Source of the DNA: Paraniabella ginsengisoli
GTDB lineage: Bacteria > Bacteroidota > Bacteroidia > Chitinophagales > Chitinophagaceae
Length of the DNA: 64,000 nucleotides
Assembly (NCBI RefSeq): GCF_022513635.1
Contig: NZ_JAKWBL010000001.1
Location: forward strand, 124,001-188,000
Direction: 5' to 3'
The notes beneath the pieces were generated by a model. That model was not told the origin of the DNA, did not search any database, and worked only from the letters and a program-made list of their open reading frames with translations. This document shows positions 39,397 through 49,951 of the stretch, one piece after another. A program made the translations under genes and the position numbers. How positions within the stretch are numbered: position 1 is the first letter of the stretch; each line of letters starts with the position of its first letter.

Positions 39397-41502
39397 ATGA
39401 GCGAATTTAAAAGAGTGTTGGTTACGGCGGCATTGCCGTATGCGAACGGGCCTATTCATATTGGTCATTTGGCAGGCTGCTATATTCCTGCAGATATTTA
39501 TGTAAGATTTTTACGTGCGCAAAATAAAGATGTAAAATTTATTGGCGGAAGTGATGAACATGGCGTGCCTATTACCATTCGTGCCATGAAGGAAGGTGTG
39601 CAGCCGCAGCAAATTGTGGATCGCTATCACGAACAAATAAAAAACAGCTTTAACCAAATGGGCATTTCCTTTGATGTTTATTCCAGAACATCAAGCCCCG
39701 TGCATCATGAAACTGCATCGGCATTTTTCAAAAAATTGTATGATGATGGCTTATTTGAAGAAAAAGAAACGGAGCAATTTTACGATGAAAAAACCAATAC
39801 TTTTTTAGCAGACAGATATATTACCGGCGAATGTCCGGTTTGTCACAACCCCAATGCTTATGGCGATCAGTGCGAAAAATGCGGAAGCTCTTTATCGCCC
39901 GAACAATTGATCAATCCCCGAAGCGCTTTGAGCGATGCGATTCCTGTTAAAAAGAAAACAAAGCATTGGTATTTTCCTTTACAGAATTATGAAGATTTTT
40001 TAAAGAAATGGATACTGGAAGATCATACCGAATGGAAGAACAATGTATTTGGACAATGTAAAAGCTGGCTCGACAGTGGGTTGCAAAGCCGCGCCATGAC
40101 GCGCGATAGCAATTGGGGAATAAAAGTTCCAAGCCCCCGGCCCCCGAAGGGGAGGCGGAAAAGTGTTGTATGTATGGTTTGATGCACCTATCGGATATAT
40201 TTCTGCTACCAAAGAATTAACGGATAAATGGGCGGATTACTGGTGCCAGGAAGACACAAAACTGGTTCATTTTATAGGAAAAGATAATATCGTTTTTCAT
40301 TGCATTATTTTTCCTGCTATGCTTAAAGCACATGGCGGTTTTGTGTTGCCTGATAATGTACCAGCCAACGAATTTCTAAATATCGAAGGAGATAAAGTTT
40401 CAACAAGTCGCAACTGGGCGGTGTGGGTACACGAATTCATTAAAGATTTTCCGGGTTGTGAAGATGTGCTGCGGTATGTGCTTTGTGCCAATGCGCCTGA
40501 AAATAAGGACAATGACTTTACCTGGAAAGATTTTCAGGACAGAAACAATAACGAACTGGGTTCCATATTTGGGAATTTCGTTAATCGCGCATTTGTATTG
40601 ATGCATAAATTATGCGGAGGTAAAGTACCTAAATTACATACGGACGTTTTAGATGAAAAGGACCAAGCTATTATTTCCGATATAGAAGCGGCTAAAGGAA
40701 AAGTACAAACCGCGTTGGAGCATTATCGTTTCCGGGATGCTTTGTATGAAGTAATTGATTTGAGCCGTAAGGGGAATAAGTACATGCAGGAAAAAGAACC
40801 CTGGATAGTAGCTAAAAAAGTAGCGGAAGATTCCGATGCGCAAAAAAGCATTGATAATTGTTTACATCTTTGTCTTCAGTTAACCGCCAACCTCGCTATT
40901 TTAATTAATCCGTTTTTACCTGCAACAGCCAGGAAAATGCTTCACATGATGAAAGTGGTTGATAAAATGTTGGATTGGGATAATGCAGGGAAAATAAACC
41001 TGTTAAGTGTAGGCTATTCTTTAAGAGCACCTGAAATTTTGTTCAGAAAGATTGAAGATGTGGAAATCGAGGCACAAATACAGAGCTAAAAGCAGGTGCC
41101 TCCCCTAGCTCCTCCGGTGGAGGAGAATTAAATGCAGCGAAAGCGGATGCCAAATCTGAAATCTCAAATCTCAAATCTGAAATCTCTTTTGATGATTTCG
41201 CTAAAATCGACTTGAGATCAGGAACAATACTATCTGCAGAGAAAGTTCAAAAAGCAGATAAACTCTTAAAGTTGGAGGTAGATCTGGGTTTTGAAAAAAG
41301 AACCATTGTTTCAGGTATTGCCCAACACTTTAGTGCAGAAAGCATTATTGGTAAACGAGTTGTTGTAGTTGCTAATCTGGCACCGCGCAAAATGCGTGGT
41401 ATCGAAAGTAACGGCATGATACTAATGGCAGAAGATGCGGATGGGAAATTAATTTTTATTAATTCTGACGAAGCTGCAGTTAATGGAAGCCAGGTAAGTT
41501 AA
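39397..41502 (+). CDS. metG: Methionyl-tRNA synthetase with repeat-derived linkers (apparent base deletions)
   Basis: About 700 residues: class I catalytic core with [16 protein letters not shown] (HIGH motif), zinc-knuckle Cys ([17 protein letters not shown]), [10 protein letters not shown] in place of KMSKS, helical anticodon domain, and a C-terminal EMAP-like tRNA-binding domain ([20 protein letters not shown]; 41190-41502). The frame breaks at about 40130-40150 and 41070-41085, just where repeat-like DNA lies. Read in the right frame, the first repeat sits in the loop before [12 protein letters not shown] and the second makes a linker (SPSSSGGGE, then [13 protein letters not shown]) joining the last two domains. 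Confidence 0.9.
40130..40156. repeat. GC-palindromic repeat inside metG catalytic domain
   Basis: AGCCCCCGGCCCCCGAAGGG, then GAGG: same architecture as the CCCTCTCC-GGAGAGGG family in spacers. It replaces the usual loop sequence between the connective peptide and YVWFDAP. Its C runs are where the frame is lost; two added C restore it. Confidence 0.6.
41098..41186. repeat. Two spacer-type repeats forming a metG inter-domain linker
   Basis: CCTCCCCTAGCTCCTCCGGT then GGAGGAG (41098-41126), followed by the heptad-like run AAATCTGAAATCTCAAATCT and so on (41152-41186). Both types also occur outside genes. The frame of the tRNA-binding domain is open through both. Confidence 0.65.
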
Positions 41503-41523
41503 AACTATTAAGAACAAATTATA

Positions 41524-41556
41524 AAAAGGTCGAATGTTTTGTTCGGCCTTTTGTGT
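41524..41556 (+). terminator. Terminator of metG
   Basis: AAAAGGTCGAA / TTCGGCCTTTT with one G-U pair, then T-rich sequence. Confidence 0.85.
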
Positions 41557-41622
41557 ATTTTTAATATACCGGACCTGTCCCTATGTAATAATTGACCATC
41601 GCAAAAACCATAAATACCGTAT

Positions 41623-44600
41623 TTGAAGAAGAGGATTAGTTTAAGAGAATTAAAGCTAAAAAAGCTGCGCTTTAAAAGGCTGAGGTACCGCAGTATGCTG
41701 ATATTGCTGGGTATTATAGCCACCGTAATACTTGCTTTTAATTTTTGGTTTATTGATCACGCAGAAGAAGCGCTTGAGCAAATCGTCTATACACAATCCA
41801 ATGGAAAACTTAAACTAAAGGTCAAAGAGTTTAAATTTAACTGGATAAAAAATAAAATCGAACTTAAAGAAGCTTCTATATTCAGCACCGACACAACAGC
41901 GGCTACTAGTTATTCAGTTAACACAAAGAATATTAGCATAAAAGCAAGAGGGTTTTTACCGCTTTTATTCAAGAAGGAAATACTGATCGACTCTATAAAA
42001 CTTACTTCTCCAAGCGTCATTTTTACACGTAATAAAGCCCGTGTAAAAAGCAAGGACACTACAGCCACCGACAATAGTAGCTTCTCCGTTGCTGAAGAAA
42101 TGGGGCGTATATCCAGATCATTAACAGACGCGATAAATGTTTTACAGATCGATAAATTTCGATTGGATAATGGAAGTTTTTCTTTGGTAGATAAAACCAG
42201 AACCAATGAAACGCCCTTTGCTGTAAGTAATATATATGTACAGCTTGATAATCTTCAATTGGATAGTACCACTGGCGGAAGGAATAAAGAAAAAATTTCT
42301 TTCACAGATAATATAGCTATTCGAACATTTAATCAGAACATAGCCTTTCCCGGTGGGCGTCATTTTATTGCATTTAAAGATTTTAGGGTTAACCTTCAGA
42401 ATAAGCGGGTGGAATTCGATAGTTGTACGCTTCGTGCTGTTAAAGGAGACAGCTCAAAAACTGCATTCAAAATATTCTTTGATAAACTCCAGCTCACCAA
42501 TATCAATTTCGACTCACTTTATAGTTCTGAAACTATTATTGCAGACTCTGTTTTTTGCAATCGCCCTCAAATATTTTTGGATATAGACAGCGATAAAAGC
42601 AATGGCAAAAACAAAAAGAAAAAAGGACGCCAGGAAAGGATCGATGGTGTGATACAGCAATTGCTGGGAGACATGAGATTGGGGTATGTAGGAGTTAAGA
42701 ATGCTAATATTAATGTGAATACAATCCGGCGGGGCAAGACAAGTACGTTTTCATCGAAAGATAATAATTTCGATATGTACGGTCTGGTGGTGATTCAGGA
42801 TGATGTGCGACCCATCTCTCTTGATAAGTTTGTGATGTCGCTACACAACTATGAAAATGTTCTAAGAGATGGGCGTTATGCTATATCTTTTGACAGTATA
42901 CGTTTCGAAGACGACATTATCAATCTCAGTAAGTTTAATTTTAAAGAGTTTGACAAAGGACGCATCATTAAAAGCCTTTCTATGCCTAGCTTTCAGGTGC
43001 GTGGTCTTTCGTGGGAGGCGCTTCTTTATGAAAATATTTTCTCCGCGCAAAGTGCTGTTTTTTATGATCCCAAAGTGAATTATACGCTAATACGCAAGAA
43101 AGGAAAAGCCAGGTCAAAAAATTTATTTGAAGCGCTTAATAATGTTGATGATGTAATGGACCTTAAAAATCTTGGTATTCATCGAGGCGATATAACGCTG
43201 ACCTTTCCTAAAGGGGCAACCTTACATCTTGCCAATACCAATATTGATCTTCGGGCTAATGATTTTACGAGTTCCAATCGAATAAAAAGTGTACAGCGTT
43301 CCGTAAATGAATTGAGTTTTGACAAAGGAACTTTAAAAAAGGAGACTTTACTGCTTATCTGACTAAAGTCCATCTCTCTGAAAATAAAAGTGGCCTTACA
43401 GCAAACAGCCTTTTGCTGAATTCAAATAACCTGAAAGCAAACGCTCAAAATATACATATTGGTACCGTGGTTCTGGACAGTGTAAGTCAAAGTATTTTCA
43501 TAGATGGTGTACGATGGGGCAATGCTACCTTGGATATGACACAAGCATCGAAAAAGCAGCCGGCCCGATAAAGCAAAGAAAAAGAAAACGCCATTAGTTC
43601 TCAGAAATATTCAGGGTTCGAATACATCTATCGCAGTTGCATTAAAAGAAAACAATATCACAGGGAAGTTTAACAAGATACTTTTAAACGAGTTTACACA
43701 AAATGCAGCAGGCAAGCCGGAAATAAAAGGGTTGAGTCTTGACGGACAGGAAGTTTTAATGTTAGGTCCTGACTTGCGGGTGTCTGTTGGCCAACTGGAT
43801 ATAAAAGACAAAAATCATAGTGTAATAAAAGATATTCAGATTGAGAAAATAAACAGCATTGACTCGATTATTGCCGTTATACCTAAGCTTACCATTATTC
43901 CAAACATCACCGAAATTGTAAGCGGCAATTTAACCCTGCAGGGCCTTGTAATTTCAGACCCGAAGATTGATGTGAAACTTGGAAAAAAGATACTACTATA
44001 CAGAAGGAAAAAAAGAAACCTACAAGCATTGAACTCGGTTCTGCTTTGCTGGAGCGGCCCGATATCAAAGTATCTATTACCAATCAGAAAGATTCCGCGA
44101 GTTATATAAGTTGGGACGGATCTAAATTAAATAGTTACTTAAAGATAACTGACTTTAAGTCCACTCCGGATGCGCCTGTAACCGCGGCTCAAATAAAAAT
44201 GTTCCTTACCAACTTTGAGTTTATAACTGCCAAAGGCATGAAATATGCAACAAATGACAATAAGCTGAATATAGAATTGAATGATGTTTTAGTTAAGAAG
44301 AACGAAGATGATAAAATGGATTGGCGTACCAATCTGAATATTCTTTCCTTAGATAAATTGGGATTTGATAGTTTGGGTGCAAATAATGCGGTATTGGAAC
44401 TTGACAAAGGAGATGTCAGAAATGTGGCCTTAAATTCTAAATATGTTGGCAATGTAGGGGATATTATCACAAATAGCCCAGCCCTAAGTATAAACGGAAC
44501 CAATGGCAAATTTACAACTGCTAAGAGTACGCTTCAATGGCATGGATTCACTGTTAAAGACCGCGTGCTGGGTGTTGATTCTTTCAGCCTTGTTCCACAG

Positions 44601-45521
44601 CAATCAGTTGAAGAATACCGTATTGCCAAAGCATTCAACGAAGATTATTTAAAAATAAAAACAGGTAAAATAATTGGTGGGCCCATCGATCTTGAAAAAT
44701 ATAATAACGATAGTATTTTAAGTATCGGACGTATTGAGTTGAATGATGTAGATCTTTTCACATTTAAAGATAAAACCCAGCCAGACACCGCTAAAAGATA
44801 TAAGCCTCTACCAGCAGAAATGCTACTAAAGCTCAAAAGTAGCCTGAACATCGACAGCGTTAAGCTAAACAATATGAATGTAACTTATTGGGAGATCAAT
44901 CCTGATACAGATACGTTGGGCATTATTTCGGTGGCAGATCTGAATGTAGCAATGCGCAATATTAAAAACTATGACATAAAACCTAACGACAGTATTTATA
45001 TAATCGCATCGGCCAATGTGTTGAATCAATTGCATACTACACTTAATGTTGCACAATCTTATGCCGACACTACCGGGTATATGCGAATGGATCTAACAAC
45101 AGGCCCAATGGATCTTACGCAATTCAATACGGTCTTGGTTCCATTGGTGGGCGCGAAAGTATTTAGCGGCAATTTGGAAAGCCTGCAGGTAAATGCCATT
45201 GGTACTAATGACGCAGCAATTGGCAATGCCTATATGCATTACAATGGTTTAAAACTTGGCTTGCTCAATAAAAAAGATTTACCCAATCAAACCTGTATTA
45301 ATAAAATTGTTAGCTGGGCAGCCATGACATTTATTATTCGCAATAACAATCGTGGCAAAGAATCTTTGGTGTTTTTTGAACGCTGGCAGGACAAGTCTCC
45401 GATCAACTACATCATTAAAACTACATTGGAGGGTATTAAGTCGAGCGTCGGATTGCCAGGCGCTAAAAAGAAGCTACGTAAGTATAATAAACGAAAAGCA
45501 GAAGAAAAGAAAAATGATTAG
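41623..45521 (+). CDS. Giant AsmA-like envelope protein (three apparent single-base deletions)
   Basis: About 1300 residues starting at TTG 41623 with a Lys/Arg-rich N-terminus and one membrane anchor (MLILLGIIATVILAFNFWFI, residues 25-44). The remainder is long beta-rich repeats with phrases such as KLKLKVKEFKFNWIKNKIEL and LDSVSQSIFIDGVRWGNATL. Junctions: A6 run near 43336, the GCCCGAT region near 43567, A6 run near 43987. Such proteins are thought to form bridge-like grooves for lipid transfer to the outer membrane. No partner is adjacent. Confidence 0.75.
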
Positions 45522-45535
45522 CCCAGCTTCAGTAC

Positions 45536-45568
45536 TTATGGCATCTTCGTTGCCACGCTCGGTTTATC
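45536..45568. repeat. GTGCGACGCAAC-GATG family repeat (reverse copy) in spacer
   Basis: TTATGGCATCTTCGTTGCCA, then CGCTCGGTTTA: its reverse complement matches 51750-51780 at most positions. The spacer 45522-45692 also holds a weak CCCCTGAG...CTCCGAAGGAG palindrome and nothing coding. Confidence 0.55.
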
Positions 45569-45692
45569 GTTCCGATTATCTATCATCAACAAAATCCCCT
45601 GAGAGTTTAGTAGATCACACGCTCCGAAGGAGTCCTTTGAACTTCAACTTCAATACAAATCTCAATAATGTATATCTTCGAATATTTATAAC

Positions 45693-46153
45693 ATGTCAAC
45701 AGAAAATCTTCTTACAAACTTCAATTTCAATAATTATCTTTTTTCTTTTGATAAAACAAAAATCGACATAGGTATAGTTTATCAATATCTTGCTGATGAA
45801 AGTTACTGGGCAAAAAAATCCCATTAAAAACAGTCGAGCGATCCATTGAAAATTCAATCTGTTTAGGAATTTATGATGGCGATAATACGCTCGTGGGTTT
45901 TGGCCGTATTATAACCGATAAGGCCACTTTCGCTTATCTTGCTGATGTTTTTATCCTCGACGCACATCGTGGCAGGGGATTATCAAAGAAAATGGTAGAA
46001 GCATTTTGTCAGATAGCAGATCATTTTGGATTAAGAAGAATGATGCTTGCTACTCAGGATGCGCATGAATTATATAAACAGTTTGGGTTTGAACAACTCA
46101 CAAATCCAGAAACAATTATGAATAGAAAGGGAGGAGAATTAGTTGACAGTTGA
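45693..46153 (+). CDS. GNAT-family N-acetyltransferase (apparent single-base deletion)
   Basis: Starts MSTENLLTNFNFNNYLFSFD. One A added to the A7 run near 45815 gives WAKKIPLKTVERSIENSICL and leads into the acetyl-CoA-binding core (LADVFILDAHRGRGLSKKMV, residues about 85-104) and QFGFEQL. About 153 residues. The last codons (LVDS) and the stop lie inside a GTTGACAG repeat. Acceptor is unknown. Confidence 0.85.
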
Positions 46154-46168
46154 CAGATGACAGTTGAC
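46140..46168. repeat. GTTGACAG repeat (copy 3) overlapping a stop codon
   Basis: AGTTGACAGTTGACAGATGA, then CAGTTGACC; the inverse units (CTGTCATC) follow at 46362-46390 across the MITE-like element. Confidence 0.7.
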
Positions 46169-46209
46169 CGTTTGTACGACTAAAACAGACTGGCGTTTTT
46201 TATTCAGGG

Positions 46210-46314
46210 GTGTATAACAAATGTGCCTCTGTGTGAGGCGTCCTCGCCTCACACTAATATGCTATCGCCTCCGGGCGATTTAAATGTAGTAAAAAAGGTG
46301 AATCTGTTATACAC
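46210..46314. mobile_element. MITE-like element with 10-bp terminal inverted repeats
   Basis: GTGTATAACA (46210-46219) and TGTTATACAC (46305-46314) are perfect inverse repeats bounding 105 bp. Inside are two perfect hairpins: GTGTGAGGCG-TCCT-CGCCTCACAC (46231-46254) and ATCGCC-TCCG-GGCGAT (46264-46279). It has no coding capacity. It could also be a REP-type hairpin unit. The rest of 46154-46462 holds GTTGACAG-type repeats and the nifS promoter. Confidence 0.6.
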
Positions 46315-46431
46315 GCCTTTTTGACCATCAAACTAACTTTTTTATCTCTGAACTATCAGTCTGTCATCTCCAATCTGTCATCTGTCATCTCTTCCACTAT
46401 TAGTCCATCTATCTTATATATTTATTTATAA

Positions 46432-46439
46432 TACCTTTG
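46432..46439 (+). promoter_or_regulatory. Candidate -7 box (TACCTTTG)
   Basis: Fits TAnnTTTG 23 bp upstream of the cysteine desulfurase start. Confidence 0.5.
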
Positions 46440-46462
46440 CGCGTTAAATCGCACGCTTTGTT

Positions 46463-47587
46463 ATGGAACGGATATATTTAGATAATGCAGCAACTACATC
46501 ACTTGATAAAGAAGTATTGGATGCCATGTTACCCTACATGACCACTCATTTCGGTAACCCATCTTCAATATATTCTTATGGCCGCGAAACCCGGCTAGCG
46601 GTAGAAAATGCACGTAAAAGCGTAGCGCGCTTATTAGGCGCGCATCCTGGCGAAATATTTTTTACCAGCGGCGGCACAGAAGCCAACAATACTGCTATTC
46701 TGGCATCTATCAGGGATTTGGGTTGCAAACATATTATCACTTCGCCTATTGAACATCACGCCGTATTGCATACCGTATCTCATTACGCAAGCGGCGATGT
46801 ATCGCATAGCTTTGTAAGGTTATTGCCGGATGGGCATGTGGATTTAAAAAACCTGGAAGAACAACTGGCCAATACCGAAGGAAAATGTTTGGTAAGTTTG
46901 ATGCACGCTAATAATGAAATTGGAAATTTGTTAGGCATTAATGCGGTAAGTGCTTTGTGTAAAAAATATAATGCGCTTTTTCATTCTGATTGTGTGCAGA
47001 CAGTGGGACATTATCCTACTGATCTGAGTCGTATACAGGTTGATTTTATTTCCGCGGCTGGTCATAAATTTCACGGACCAAAAGGCGCAGGTATTTTATA
47101 CGTAAATCGTGAATTACAGATAAAGCCAATGATACATGGCGGCGGACAAGAAAGAAATATGCGTGCCGGAACTGAAAATATTTACGGCATCGTTGGCTTT
47201 GCCAAAGCTTTGCAATTAGCCATGGATCATTATGAAAAAGATTCGGAATATATTAAATCACTGAAAACCTACATGGCGGAGCAATTGCAACAAGAGATTC
47301 CGTCAGTGACTTTTAATGGTGATTATAATGGCAGCTCGTTGTACACCGTGCTGAATGCATCGTTTCCACTAAGTGAAAAATCGGAAATGTTGCTATTCAA
47401 TTTGGATATCAACAATATTTGTGTATCTGGTGGAAGCGCCTGCAGCAGCGGCGCCAATCAGGGCTCGCATGTTATTAACGAAGTAAGCGGCGATCCCAAT
47501 AAAGTAGCGATCCGGTTTTCTTTTAGCAAACACAATACGAAGGAAGAAATAGACATTGTGATTGCTAAGTTGAAGGAGTTGATGTAG
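46463..47587 (+). CDS. Cysteine desulfurase (NifS/IscS type)
   Basis: The 374-residue PLP enzyme starts YLDNAATTSLDKEVLDAM, with PLP Lys in SAAGHKFHGPKG (about residue 200) and active-site Cys in CVSGGSACSSGANQGSHVI (about 325). It takes sulfur from cysteine for iron-sulfur clusters or tRNA thiolation. No IscU or SUF genes are adjacent, so tRNA thiolation is possible. The frame is intact. Confidence 0.94.
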   Translation: MERIYLDNAATTSLDKEVLDAMLPYMTTHFGNPSSIYSYGRETRLAVENARKSVARLLGAHPGEIFFTSGGTEANNTAILASIRDLGCKHIITSPIEHHAVLHTVSHYASGDVSHSFVRLLPDGHVDLKNLEEQLANTEGKCLVSLMHANNEIGNLLGINAVSALCKKYNALFHSDCVQTVGHYPTDLSRIQVDFISAAGHKFHGPKGAGILYVNRELQIKPMIHGGGQERNMRAGTENIYGIVGFAKALQLAMDHYEKDSEYIKSLKTYMAEQLQQEIPSVTFNGDYNGSSLYTVLNASFPLSEKSEMLLFNLDINNICVSGGSACSSGANQGSHVINEVSGDPNKVAIRFSFSKHNTKEEIDIVIAKLKELM

Positions 47588-47597
47588 AGCCTTTCAG

Positions 47598-48504
47598 TTA
47601 GTTAAACGACTGCCTGAACTCCAACGGACTTTGTTTAGTCTTTGTCTTGAATAGTTTACTGAAGCTTTGCGAATGTTCAAATCCCAATTCGTAAGCAATT
47701 TCACTAACTGACAAATTTGTTATTGAAAGTTTCTCTTTAGCTTTTTCGATCAGTTTTTCGTGAATATGTTGTTGGGTGGTTTGCCCGGTTAATTGTTTCA
47801 ATAAACTGCCTAAATATTTTGCAGAAATATGGAGGGAGTCTGCTACAAATTGAACGGTTGGTAGCCCTTTTGAAAGCAAGTTCTCGTTATTAAAATATTC
47901 GTTCAAAAGCTGTTCCACCTGGTTAAGTATCTGATGATTGCTCTTTTTCTCGTCAAAAACTGTCGTTGATAAAAACGTTCTGCGTAGGTTAGTAAAGTTT
48001 CAATATGCGAAATGATAATGTCCTGGCTGAATCTATCAATATTGGATTGATATTCGGTTTGAATAATCTGAACAATGCCGGTAATGATATTTTTTCTTTA
48101 TCAGAAACAAATAAAGCTTCATTTACAGCATAATCGAAAAAATCATATTTCTTAATATTTTTTGCCAGCGATGTTCCCCAGAAAAAGTCGGGATGTATCA
48201 ATAGAACCCAACCCGAAAGATCATCATCGGGCTCTGGTCCAGCACCTCTTAATACCTGATTGGGAGCTACGAAATACATCATTCCTTCATCAAAATCATA
48301 AGTCTGCTGACCGTAAAAAAGTTTATTGGTAAATCCTTTTTTCAGGGAAATGAAATAGAAATCCAGCAGCGCACTCATTTCCCCACCATTTGGAGGTATT
48401 TGGAAATCAGCATAATTCAGTACGCTGATCAAAGGATGTTCCGGGCCTAGTAGCCCAAAAGCCCCGTGTGCTTCGGCGATAGTTTTGATTTTGATAGGGT
48501 TCAT
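47598..48504 (-). CDS. AraC-family transcription regulator (two apparent single-base deletions)
   Basis: Start ATG 48504 (MNPIKIKTIAEAHGAFGLLG). An N-terminal cupin-like sensing domain ends near 48110. Adding one base at 48091-48096 gives KEKNIITGIVQIIQTEYQSN, and one at 47955-47959 gives YQRQFFDEKKSNHQILNQVE, leading to the AraC double helix-turn-helix (VADSLHISAKYLGSLLKQLT; ISEIAYELGFEHSQSF-like end). About 303 residues. Probably controls the adjacent DoxX-like and SDR genes, with which it forms an operon. Confidence 0.87.
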
Positions 48505-48506
48505 AG

Positions 48507-48866
48507 CTAAGCGGTTTTTACAAACGGATATTTCAACCAAATCATTACCAAAGGCAATATTAAAAACGGAATTTCCATCAAAGCCATTTTGAAATTTCCT
48601 GCTCTCACAGCCAATGCCATAACGATCACAATCGAAACTGCGTTGAGCATATTACCCAGAAAAAACGTTTTAGGGATAAGTAACAATACGCCGATCAAAA
48701 GCGTCATTCCGCCAAACAAAGGGATCATTGTTTCCGAAATGCCAAGTTCGCTCATCATTTTAAATGACTCAGGACGTTTCTTATAATTCAACGTATCCCA
48801 ACCGTGTTTAAACGAAAGTCCTGCTGAAATCAGAAGCAAGATGAGAGAGAGGATGCTTTTTACCAT
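48507..48866 (-). CDS. DoxX-like four-helix membrane protein
   Basis: The 119-residue protein has four hydrophobic helices (about 5-20, 46-64, 70-88, 97-113) and SAGLSFKHGWDTLNYKKRPE plus GGMTLLIGVLLLIPKTFFLG, the DoxX-like pattern. Role unknown. It lies 2 bp upstream of the AraC gene and downstream of the SDR. Confidence 0.75.
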   Translation of the reverse strand: MVKSILSLILLLISAGLSFKHGWDTLNYKKRPESFKMMSELGISETMIPLFGGMTLLIGVLLLIPKTFFLGNMLNAVSIVIVMALAVRAGNFKMALMEIPFLILPLVMIWLKYPFVKTA

Positions 48867-48942
48867 TTTTCATTTTTAATGAATGTACTCAATTTATTTA
48901 ATTTTTTTGAACCTCGTTGTTTTGCCAAAAGTGGAGCCCATA

Positions 48943-49731
48943 TCATACTATTTTGCTCTTTTGAAGTTTTTTGATTTCTTTAAATTCACGGTGGCCAACT
49001 TTTAAAAGAACATTTGGTAAAATCCTACTCGCCAATTTTATAACTTTTATTAAGAATGGTTTGAGCTCTTTTTTATCTTTCAAAAACCCATCAATAGCTA
49101 CTTTCACCATTTTATCGGCAGTCATCATCATACTTTGATTAGGTTGTTTTTCCCAGTCGTTTTGCAAATTGGTTTTAACACCAGGAGGAATCATTTCAAA
49201 TACTTTTACGTTGGTAGCTTCTAATTGTAAACGCAAGGCTTGTGTATAGGCACGAACACCGGCTTTTGTAGCACTGTAGATGGGCGCAGCCGAATATGGC
49301 ATAAATGCAATACCAGATGAAACATTCACAATTCCCGCCGAATTTTTGGTGCGTAAATGCGGTAAAAACTGATGCACCATTTGTATGGTTCCGGAAAGGT
49401 TAGTAGCAATTTCGCGATTGATATTGTCTAAATCCAAAGAAGTGTCTTGCAAATCGATCAGCCGCATCATGCCTGCATTGTTAATGATGATATTCAAATC
49501 AGGGAACTGTTGTGTTACCTCTTTGCAGAGTTGCTCAATGTCTTTCGGGTTGCTTACATCACTTTGAAAAGTGCACACATTGGGAAACTGTTTTTTTGTT
49601 TCGCTCAGCGCATCCACGTTGCGTCCGGTAACGATTACTTTTGCACCGATTTTGGAGAGTTGTTTTACAAACTCTAAACCCATACCGCTTGTTCCTCCGG
49701 TGATGAGGATTGTGCTATTTTTTAAATCCAT
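48943..49731 (-). CDS. Short-chain dehydrogenase (DltE-like SDR)
   Basis: The 262-residue SDR has GGTSGMGLEFVKQL (cofactor binding), NIIINNAGM, catalytic Ser in NVSSGIAFMP and Tyr/Lys in YSATKAGVRAY, and the tail PPGVKTNLQNDWEKQP. First of the SDR-DoxX-AraC set. Substrate is unknown. Confidence 0.92.
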   Translation of the reverse strand: MDLKNSTILITGGTSGMGLEFVKQLSKIGAKVIVTGRNVDALSETKKQFPNVCTFQSDVSNPKDIEQLCKEVTQQFPDLNIIINNAGMMRLIDLQDTSLDLDNINREIATNLSGTIQMVHQFLPHLRTKNSAGIVNVSSGIAFMPYSAAPIYSATKAGVRAYTQALRLQLEATNVKVFEMIPPGVKTNLQNDWEKQPNQSMMMTADKMVKVAIDGFLKDKKELKPFLIKVIKLASRILPNVLLKVGHREFKEIKKLQKSKIV

Positions 49732-49951
49732 TTTTCTGCTTTTTGGTTAAAGCAAAGTTCAGCAGTTATCAGAAAACAGCTGTAGTCAAAAGTCGCGGTG
49801 TTGTAGCTAAAAGGGAATGTTGGGAGATGTGAGGCTGAACAATTTTATAGGTTTCTTATTTCCGAAGGTGAATTTTATATCTCATATACCAAAAAACTGG
49901 TGTCCTATCTTTTTTGATAAAATTAAAATATATTGACCTAACTTTCTTGAC

